NCBI RefSeq assembly: GCF_014863355.1 | Contig: NZ_JACZEP010000013.1 | Location: 1-64,000, forward strand | Reading direction: 5' to 3' | Length of the DNA: 64,000 bases | Source: Aminobacter carboxidus | GTDB lineage: Bacteria > Pseudomonadota > Alphaproteobacteria > Rhizobiales > Rhizobiaceae | Shown: piece by piece, positions 59,082 through 64,000 of the stretch | How positions within the stretch are numbered: position 1 is the first letter of the stretch | Layout: each line of letters begins with the position of its first letter | The notes under the pieces: generated by a model | Seen by the model: only the letters and a program-made list of their open reading frames with translations | The model's database searches: none | What the model was told of the DNA's origin: nothing | Position numbers and translations under genes: made by a program

Positions 59082-59504
59082 CTAGTCGGCTTTTGCCTCG
59101 ACATGCCACCATTTCGGCCGCCCGCCCTTGAACGAGTGGCCAGTCGGCATGAGCTCGGTCGCGCCCGGCTTGTCGAAGACACCAAGCAGCAGAGCCACGA
59201 CCGGCGCGTCGTCGACCGCACCAAAGGAGCTGCCGCAGGCCGGGCAGAAGGCACGGCTGGAATAGTCCGACGGGCGATAGACCGCAGGCGCGCCGCCCGG
59301 GCCGGTCCAGGTTACCCGTTCGCTTGGAAACTCGACCCACGCAGCGGTCAGCGCGCCGGTGTGGCGCTGGCACATGCGGCATGAGCACGTATGCGGTTTG
59401 CCGGCCAGGCCAATCGCCTCAAAACGAACCGCGCCACAAAGGCAGCCGCCGCTGTAGACCTTGGCCTTGGCCGCGCTTGCCTTGTTCACACCTGCTTTAC
59501 TCAT
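59082..59504 (-). CDS. GFA (glutathione-dependent formaldehyde-activating) family protein
   Basis: The 140-residue zinc protein has the Gfa/CENP-V Cys pattern: GGCLCGAVRFE near 20, HTCSCRMCQRHTG near 38 and AFCPACGSSFG near 85. Family members bind zinc; the S-hydroxymethylglutathione activity is shown for only a few of them. ATG 59504 follows GGGGGTA. A second GFA gene, clearly a paralogue but diverged, lies at 60900-61316. This gene is convergent with msrP. Confidence 0.9.
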   Translation of the reverse strand: MSKAGVNKASAAKAKVYSGGCLCGAVRFEAIGLAGKPHTCSCRMCQRHTGALTAAWVEFPSERVTWTGPGGAPAVYRPSDYSSRAFCPACGSSFGAVDDAPVVALLLGVFDKPGATELMPTGHSFKGGRPKWWHVEAKAD

Positions 59505-59589
59505 GAAGTACCCCCAAGATGTCTGCGGCCCTGTTTCGCGAAACATGGATTCGCAGCAATGTCGCGCAGCCTTGTTCGGCTGCCGACAA

Positions 59590-59781
59590 AATAAAAGCGG
59601 CGCCCGAGGATATCCTCGGACACCGCTTTTTGCGGACCGTTCCGCGGGAGGCGGGACGGCAGGTCCGCCGCTACGTGGCCAACGTCTTGGGTCGTTGGCA
59701 ATCTGCTGGACGCGGCGCGTTGCCTAAGCCCGGCACGTTCGGGTGATGCCCCCATCTCCCGACGCACCATCACCGCGTCCA
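59590..59781 (-). ncRNA. Candidate small RNA upstream of the GFA gene
   Basis: No credible protein is encoded here. On the minus strand a 9-bp closing stem (TGGACGCGG, positions 59781-59773, with CCGCGTCCA, 59715-59707) encloses another hairpin (GGTGATG with CATCACC). The region ends in a strong terminator at 59593-59631. The combination suggests a structured transcript of about 190 bases. I do not recognise a family and found no clear promoter. Confidence 0.35.
59593..59631. terminator. Rho-independent terminator
   Basis: AAAAGCGG-cgc-CCGAGGATATCCTCGG-aca-CCGCTTTTT: a long stem with one internal loop. T-runs exist on both strands, the longer one on the minus strand. Confidence 0.8.
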
Positions 59782-59872
59782 TGTAAAAACTAGGCGCGTC
59801 GCGGGGTCCGGGGAATGTTACCAGGGGTTACATGTCACTGTTACGCGGGAGATTTGGCCTGTTTCAGGCAAC

Positions 59873-59988
59873 AAAAAAGCCGGATCCAAGAAGATCCGGC
59901 TGAGTTTGTTTGGAAGTGCCGATTAAGGCTAACCTCCAGAGGGGAACACTCGAGGGCGCTAATGGGAGGAGGAACGCGCCCTGGAGAT
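59873..59988 (-). ncRNA. Probable alpha-r14 (NfeR1-like) trans-acting small RNA
   Basis: On the minus strand, the first hairpin GGGCGC (59981-59976)...GCGCCC (59959-59954) presents CCTCCTCCC (59972-59964) in its loop. This anti-Shine-Dalgarno motif is characteristic of the rhizobial alpha-r14 sRNA family. The transcript ends in the terminator AGCCGGATC-ttcttg-GATCCGGCT with T6 (59901-59873). A plausible promoter is CTTGTT (60023-60018) with ACATAT 17 bases downstream (start near 59988). The size of about 116 bases fits the family. In Sinorhizobium members base-pair with ribosome-binding sites of transporter mRNAs. Identity is by recognition of the motif only. Confidence 0.6.
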
Positions 59989-60296
59989 GATCAATATATG
60001 TGCTCTCCTTGCCCAACAAACAAGCATCTATTTTGCAACGCACGCATGCAAAAACATACAGGCTGTGGTCCAACAATGTTAGAATGGCGATAGGACCAGT
60101 TTTCACCGCGAAAATCGCCCTTTGGGCATGTTGCAGCGCACACTCGGCATTCACGCGGGTACCGAAACCGGCCTGAATGCCCTTCATCGGGCAATGCTGG
60201 AAAATCGGGCACGACAAGATCATTGTTGCGGCGGAAGCAAAGCCAATAGGCAACATGCCCTGAATGCGACCTGAAAGATCAAGAGGAGTGCAGGCT

Positions 60297-60799
60297 TTGC
60301 GAAAACCATCCGCCATGCTCGGCAGCGCCGTCTTCTTCATCGCCGCGCCTGGCGTCGTCGCCGGCCTCGTACCCTGGCTGCTGAGCCGGCATTACGGCCT
60401 GCCGCTCGCGCCCTGGCCGCTGGTCGTTGCCGGTGCGAGCCTCATCGCAGCCAGCCTCGGTGTGCTGCTCCACGCCTTCGCGCATTTCGCGCTGGAGGGG
60501 CTCGGACCCCTGCCCCGATCGCACCGACAGACAGGCTGGTCATCGGCGGCATCTACCGCCATGTGCGCAATCCGATGTATGTCGCCGTGCTGTCGATCAT
60601 CCTCGGCCAGGCGCTGATCTTCGCGCACTGGCCACTCGCAGCCTATGCCGCGCTCATGGCCGCTGTGATGGCGACCTTTGTCCGTCTTTACGAGGAGCCG
60701 GTACTCTCCAGGCAATATGGCGACGAGTACGAAACCTACCGGACCAACGTTCCGGGATGGCTGCCGCGCCTGACGCCGTGGCGCGGAGCCAGGAGCTGA
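60297..60799 (+). pseudogene. Isoprenylcysteine methyltransferase-like membrane protein, frameshifted
   Basis: The 5' frame (from TTG 60297, GAGGAG upstream) encodes membrane segments AVFFIAAPGVVAGLVPWLL and LVVAGASLIAASLGVLLHAF. It then shifts near 60505. The 3' frame continues with YRHVRNPMYVAVLSIILGQA, GEEYETYR-like GDEYETYRTNVPGWLP and ends at 60799. The HVRNPMY and E-x-YxxYxxxVP motifs are typical of the ICMT/PEMT family, which methylates lipids or small thiols with SAM. Restoring one base at GGCTCGGACCCC would give the usual GTPAPIAPTDRLVIGG junction. It is either a pseudogene or a sequencing error. Confidence 0.8.
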
Positions 60800-60805
60800 C
60801 TTCCC

Positions 60806-60840
60806 TAGAGCCTGTTCCATTCGGAATGGAACAGGCTCTA
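60806..60840. repeat. Perfect palindrome downstream of the frameshifted gene
   Basis: TAGAGCCTGTTCCATTC followed by GGAATGGAACAGGCTCTA: arms of 16-17 bases with almost no loop. It directly precedes the next repeat and is part of the same rhizobial intergenic element type. Confidence 0.7.
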
Positions 60841-60851
60841 ACTTTTTGTTG

Positions 60852-60900
60852 GAGCATGATCTTTTCCGAAAACCGGCTTCCACTTTTCGGGATCATGCTC
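60852..60900. repeat. Rhizobial interspersed palindrome (GAGCATGATC type)
   Basis: GAGCATGATC (60852-60861) pairs with GATCATGCTC (60891-60900); inside, CCGAAAA (60866) pairs with TTTTCGG (60884-60890). This ATGATC...CCGAAAA...TTTTCGG pattern is one that I recognise as a frequent intergenic repeat in Mesorhizobium, Bradyrhizobium and relatives. It reaches the stop codon of the GFA gene. Confidence 0.75.
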
Positions 60901-61316
60901 TAGCCGTGCGGCATTCGCACGAACGTCCGCAACGCCGGGTCCAACGTGTCCCAGCCATGACCGCGGATGGTGTAGGTGACCGCCTGTGGATGGAACTGGC
61001 CCGGATCATCAAGGCTGGCCGCGCTGATCGCGATCAGGTCCGGCATGGCGACGAATGTCAGATAGACCGGCGTCCCGCAGGTCGGGCAGAAGGCGTGGAC
61101 CTTTTCGTTGCCGCTGTCGGCGGCGACCCGCCATGTGCTCGCTTCGCCGGTGATCGCCATCTCGGCGCGGCGGGGGAAAGTCAGGTACGATCCGTGCCCG
61201 GTACCGCTACGCTTCTGGCAGTCCAGGCACTGGCAGTGGTTCTCGAAGATCGGCTCGTTGCTGGTTTCATAGCGGATCGCGCCGCAGGCGCAGCCGCCGG
61301 CATAGACCTTGGTCAT
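60900..61316 (-). CDS. GFA (glutathione-dependent formaldehyde-activating) family protein
   Basis: The 138-residue protein shows the same Cys pattern as its paralogue at 59.1 kb: GGCACGAIRYE near 8, NHCQCLDCQKRSG near 27 and AFCPTCGTPVY near 77, probably binding zinc. ATG 61316 is chosen because AGGAG is 7 bases upstream; ATG 61322 is in frame. It follows an ArsR-SRPBCC pair by 147 bases on the same strand and may belong to that operon. Its last codons border the interspersed palindrome. Confidence 0.9.
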   Translation of the reverse strand: MTKVYAGGCACGAIRYETSNEPIFENHCQCLDCQKRSGTGHGSYLTFPRRAEMAITGEASTWRVAADSGNEKVHAFCPTCGTPVYLTFVAMPDLIAISAASLDDPGQFHPQAVTYTIRGHGWDTLDPALRTFVRMPHG

Positions 61317-61353
61317 CGTCATTCTCCTGCTGGCAGATTTGTTGGCGCATGGC

Positions 61354-61377
61354 CCGAAGATCGGTGCCGATCTTCGG
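61354..61377. repeat. Hairpin between the SRPBCC and GFA genes
   Basis: CCGAAGATC (61354-61362) and GATCTTCGG (61369-61377) form a perfect stem with a 6-base loop but no T-run. The same arm sequence occurs in the terminator at 39.2 kb. It could be part of an interspersed element or partly attenuate transcription into the GFA gene. Confidence 0.5.
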
Positions 61378-61463
61378 CAAGAATCCTGCGCAAGATCATA
61401 GTGCTGGAGCGTCCCTTGCGCCTGGCAAGGCACGCGCGGCGCTCTCATTGGCGCCACAATTGA

Positions 61464-61964
61464 TCAGGCCGCTTTCGGCTTGGCAAAAATGTCGAGGGGA
61501 CGGCCGGTTTCAAGATAAGACTTCAGGCTCGACAGCACGATCGGCCAGCCCTTGCTGATGCCCTTCGCCATGCCGCCTCCAGCTTCGAGCTCGTCGTGAG
61601 TGACGGTCAGCCGAACCATGTTGTCGTATTCTTCGATGTCGAACGTCACCCGGCTGTAGCTTGCCGGATTTGCAGCCTCGGACGGGTCTGCCCAGGTGAT
61701 GACGAGACGGCTCGGCGGCGCGGTCTCTACGACCTTGCCGACAATCTTGACGGCCCGTTCACCGCTGGCCTGGACATGCTCCCATGTCGAACCCGCGTTC
61801 CAGTCGGAGACGTTTTCGTGGCCCCAATAGCGCCTTGCAACATCAGGCCTGGTGATGGCCTCGAACACCTTGTCCGGCGTCGAGACGATGTAGGTCACGT
61901 AGACGAAGCTCGTCGTCTCTCGGGTTCCTGTCTTCTCTTGCGTCCCGATCTTCTCTTGCGTCAT
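61464..61964 (-). CDS. SRPBCC/AHSA1 domain protein
   Basis: The 166-residue START-like protein contains VTYIVSTPDKVFEAITRPDV, RRYWGHENVSDWNAGSTWEH, RLVITWADPSE and a C-terminal helix KGWPIVLSSLKSYLETG. It is of the same family as the gene at 17.1 kb but diverged. The N-terminus has a repeated TQEKIGTQEKTGTRE segment that looks unstructured. The start can be ATG 61970, which overlaps the ArsR stop (ATGA), or ATG 61964, which has a better-spaced AAGGAG. It is coupled to the ArsR gene. Confidence 0.87.
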   Translation of the reverse strand: MTQEKIGTQEKTGTRETTSFVYVTYIVSTPDKVFEAITRPDVARRYWGHENVSDWNAGSTWEHVQASGERAVKIVGKVVETAPPSRLVITWADPSEAANPASYSRVTFDIEEYDNMVRLTVTHDELEAGGGMAKGISKGWPIVLSSLKSYLETGRPLDIFAKPKAA

Positions 61965-61966
61965 CG

Positions 61967-62281
61967 TCATTCTCCTTCGAGCTCTTTCTTCAGGTCGTGC
62001 AGCAGGCTGAGCCGCTGACTTTCGAACTTCCGCACCCACCGCTCGTAGACCTCGTGCAGCGGCACGGGATTGATGAAATGCAGCTTCTCCCGGCCACGCT
62101 TGACCGTGCTCACCAGATTGGCTGCCTCCAGGATCTCGAGATGCTGCGTTGCCGACTGGCGGGCCATATCGAGGTTGTCGCAGAGCTCACCGAGCGTCTG
62201 TCCGTTCCGTTCGCACAGGAGATCCAACAACCTCCTGCGAGTCGGGTCGCCCAGCGCTTTGAAAACCTTGTCAGCGTCCAT
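61967..62281 (-). CDS. ArsR family transcriptional regulator
   Basis: The 104-residue winged-helix regulator has VFKALGDPTRRRLLDLLCE near residue 6, LGELCDNLDMARQSATQHLEILEAANLV as helix-turn-helix and GREKLHFINPVPLHEVYERW as wing and dimer helix. No metal site is apparent. This type is usually paired with an AHSA1-like SRPBCC gene, as here. Two tandem GCAGG-N6-CCTGC dyads 30-74 bases upstream are its probable operators. Confidence 0.92.
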   Translation of the reverse strand: MDADKVFKALGDPTRRRLLDLLCERNGQTLGELCDNLDMARQSATQHLEILEAANLVSTVKRGREKLHFINPVPLHEVYERWVRKFESQRLSLLHDLKKELEGE

Positions 62282-62310
62282 CGGTCTCGCTCATTTCTAA
62301 ATCATATTAG

Positions 62311-62355
62311 GCAGGCAAATACCTGCATGTCAACTCATGCAGGGAAATACCTGCA
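62311..62355. promoter_or_regulatory. Tandem dyads upstream of the ArsR-SRPBCC genes
   Basis: GCAGG-caaata-CCTGC (62311-62326) and TGCAGG-gaaata-CCTGCA (62338-62355) are near-identical, with centres 28 bases apart. Together they form a direct repeat of GCAGGNAAATACCTGCA. They lie in the promoter region of the ArsR gene. The rest of the 287-base gap to lsrB holds only a T-less hairpin (62514-62535). Confidence 0.75.
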
Positions 62356-62568
62356 CATCAGATGCCAGCACGGCCATGCCAACGCAATCGGCACGCCCCA
62401 AGGCAGCGTCCCGGTCGGAATGCAATGAAGCTGAATGAAGGGCGATCGGAAGCGCCAGCATGCGCGCGGCGGCGAAATCGATTCCGGTGGCTGTCCCAGG
62501 CCGCAGGACAGCCCTGCCCTCGCTGACGAGGGCAGTTCACGGCAGGCATGATTGTCGCGGATGCGAGC

Positions 62569-63465
62569 CTAGAAGGCCCAGCTGCGGGCCTTGGCGATGA
62601 CGAAGTCGCGGAACACGTGCAGCTTGGCCTGCTCGCGCATCGCATCGGGATAGGCGAAGTAGGTGTCGAAGGACGGTACCTCTGTCTCAGGCAGCAGCTG
62701 CACCAGCCCGGCATCCTTGCCGATGACGTAGTCGGGCAGCATGGCAATGCCGGCGCCCGTCTGCACCGCCTTCTTGATCGACAGGATGTCGTTGATCTGA
62801 AGCGTCGGCACGCGCTGGCCGCCCTCGAAGTCACCGACCGTTTCCAGCCAATTGAGCTCGCTCAGATGCGTCGGCACCGGCACGCCGAAAGTGACGATGC
62901 GGTGGTTCTTGAGGTCGGCGATCGATTCCGGCTTGCCGTATTTGTTGACGTAGGTCGGCGAGGCATAGAGGTGGAAATGCACGGTGAACAGCCGGCGCTG
63001 GATCAGGTCCGGCTGCTGCGGCTGGCGCAGGCGTATCGCGCAGTCGGCCTGGCGCATGGTCAGGTCGAGCTCCTCATTGGCGAGGATCAGCTGGATCTGG
63101 ATGTCGGGATACAGCTCGAGGAACTCCTGGATGCGCTCAGTCAGCCAGCCGGCACCAAGGCCGACGGTCGTCGTCACCTTGAGCACGCCGGACGGACGGT
63201 CCTTGGTCTCGGTCAGGCGCGTCTTGATCGTCTCGAGCTTCATCAAGACGTCATGCGCCGTGCGGAACAGCATCTCACCTTGTTCGGTCAGCACTAGGCC
63301 ACGCGCATGGCGGTGGAACAGCGGCACGCCGATGTCGTGTTCGAGCGCGCTCACCTGGCGCGAGATCGCCGACTGCGACAGCCTCAGCGTCTCCGCTGCG
63401 TGCGTGAACGAGCCAGCCTCCGCCGCTGCGTGGAACACGCGCAACTTATCCCAATCCAACGCCAT
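62569..63465 (-). CDS. lsrB: LysR family transcriptional regulator LsrB
   Basis: The 298-residue LysR regulator has an N-terminal HTH (DKLRVFHAAAEAGSFTHAAE, SQSAISRQVSALEHDIG) and a substrate-binding domain with MRQADCAIRLRQPQQPDLI near 140. Sequence and position directly after trxB match LsrB of Sinorhizobium meliloti and Agrobacterium, which controls oxidative-stress, glutathione and lipopolysaccharide genes and is needed for effective symbiosis. The Cys in QADCAIRL corresponds to one of its redox Cys residues as I recall. It begins 31 bases after the trxB stop. A hairpin without T-run lies downstream. Confidence 0.88.
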   Translation of the reverse strand: MALDWDKLRVFHAAAEAGSFTHAAETLRLSQSAISRQVSALEHDIGVPLFHRHARGLVLTEQGEMLFRTAHDVLMKLETIKTRLTETKDRPSGVLKVTTTVGLGAGWLTERIQEFLELYPDIQIQLILANEELDLTMRQADCAIRLRQPQQPDLIQRRLFTVHFHLYASPTYVNKYGKPESIADLKNHRIVTFGVPVPTHLSELNWLETVGDFEGGQRVPTLQINDILSIKKAVQTGAGIAMLPDYVIGKDAGLVQLLPETEVPSFDTYFAYPDAMREQAKLHVFRDFVIAKARSWAF

Positions 63466-63496
63466 TTTTCCCCTCTTATGTCAGGCGTTTGGTGGC

Positions 63497-64000
63497 CTAT
63501 TCGGCCGCTTCGCGATGCACTTCAACTCCGGCCAGATACTTTTCGGCTTCAAGTGCTGCCATGCAGCCCAGGCCGGCCGCCGTCACCGCCTGGCGGTAGA
63601 TGTCGTCGGTCACGTCACCGGCGGCAAACACGCCCGGCACGTTGGTGCGGGTCGAATTCGCCTCGGTCCAGAGATAACCGTTCGGCTTCTGCTTGAGCTT
63701 GCCGACAAACAGCTCGACCGCAGGCGCATGGCCGATCGCCACGAACACGCCATGCGTCGCCATCTCGGTGATTTCGCCGGTATGGACATTCCTGAGCCTG
63801 ACACCGTCGACCGACGGCGGCAGCGGCTTTTGTGCCGGCGCACCGACGATCTCTTCGACGGCGTGGTCCCAGATCACCTTGATGTTGTCCTTGGCAAACA
63901 GCCGCTCCTGCAGGATGCGTTCGGCGCGGAAATGATCGCGCCGGTGTACCACCGTCACCGTCTTGGCGAGATTGGACAAATAGAGCGCTTCCTCGACCGC
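63497..64000 (-). CDS. trxB: Thioredoxin reductase, C-terminal part (partial)
   Basis: The frame enters from beyond the right edge and encodes the last 167 residues. VEEALYLSNLAKTVTVVHRR belongs to the NADPH domain, then GVFVAIGHAP and TNVPGVFAAGDVTDD-type FAD-binding sequence followed by YRQAVTAAGLGCMAALEAEKYL. The redox CxxC motif lies outside the window. The enzyme reduces thioredoxin with NADPH. lsrB follows on the same strand after 31 bases, as in S. meliloti. Confidence 0.93.
   Translation of the reverse strand, partial: AVEEALYLSNLAKTVTVVHRRDHFRAERILQERLFAKDNIKVIWDHAVEEIVGAPAQKPLPPSVDGVRLRNVHTGEITEMATHGVFVAIGHAPAVELFVGKLKQKPNGYLWTEANSTRTNVPGVFAAGDVTDDIYRQAVTAAGLGCMAALEAEKYLAGVEVHREAAE

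Noticed and set aside
59501-59782. 93-codon minus-strand frame upstream of the first GFA gene
   Set aside because: It runs through a strong terminator and a structured region, has no ribosome site or family, and ends inside the GFA gene start.
59864-60340. 158-codon minus-strand frame starting inside the ICMT-like gene
   Set aside because: It overlaps the alpha-r14-like RNA and terminator, and its N-terminus is antisense to the methyltransferase. No domain is recognisable.
62514-62535. CTGCCCTCG/CGAGGGCAG hairpin after lsrB as an intrinsic terminator
   Set aside because: The stem is good but no T-run follows on the minus strand; without that I do not call it a terminator.

Overview
The window is a high-GC stretch of chromosome from an alphaproteobacterium of the Hyphomicrobiales. 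Mesorhizobium, Aminobacter or a close Phyllobacteriaceae relative is most likely. The support is a dnaG-rpoD pair near a YqeY-like gene and carA/carB, a trxB-lsrB pair as in Sinorhizobium, an aatA-type aspartate aminotransferase, a likely alpha-r14 small RNA, and three kinds of intergenic palindrome that look rhizobial. No rRNA, tRNA, CRISPR array, prophage or integrated island was seen. The only mobile element is the end of an IS481-type insertion sequence at the left edge.

Left part (1-16,100): the IS end and a DUF333 lipoprotein-like gene come first. Two divergent citrate synthase-family genes follow. One carries an N-terminal helix-turn-helix, and they share a 16-bp-arm palindrome. Next are a DUF1801 gene, a TetR regulator opposite an SDR/PmtA-like methyltransferase pair, a DUF930 gene, rpoD and dnaG. 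A Na/Pi-cotransporter-PhoU protein, an M20 amidohydrolase, a YqeY-like gene and carA complete the region.

Middle (16,100-34,300): this is mostly small accessory transcription units, each with its own regulator and a visible dyad in the promoter. They are ArsR-SRPBCC, ArsR/MFS, and TetR with a CurA-like reductase and a saccharopine-dehydrogenase-like gene. There are also a TetA-like exporter coupled to a YdeI gene, a zinc metallopeptidase coupled to an aldo/keto reductase, a metallophosphoesterase, and an 800-residue protein joining a trypsin-like protease to a DNA/RNA non-specific nuclease. carB closes the region.

Right part (34,300-64,000): small secreted proteins, a GNAT gene behind a lytic transglycosylase lipoprotein, ogt and cspA with long flanking untranslated regions. 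Then come a GST, a tandem pair of EAL proteins (one apparently active, one degenerate), aatA and a short ribbon-helix-helix gene absent from simple ORF lists. An MHS-type transporter with a large extra domain, a thioredoxin-reductase-like/Rrf2 pair, a DHA2 exporter with an HxlR regulator, a serine-dehydratase-like enzyme and an orphan Tat-exported oligopeptide-binding protein follow. An EF-G paralogue, msrP without msrQ, two GFA genes flanking a frameshifted methyltransferase, a second ArsR-SRPBCC module, lsrB and the 3' part of trxB end the window.

The most interesting items are the protease-nuclease fusion, the HTH-citrate synthase with its operator, two candidate small RNAs between 59.6 and 60.0 kb, the EAL pair, the transporter insert, and the set of regulator/operator pairs. 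I did not find a multi-gene defence island or another clearly new system. All functional statements come from motif recognition by eye; no database search was run.
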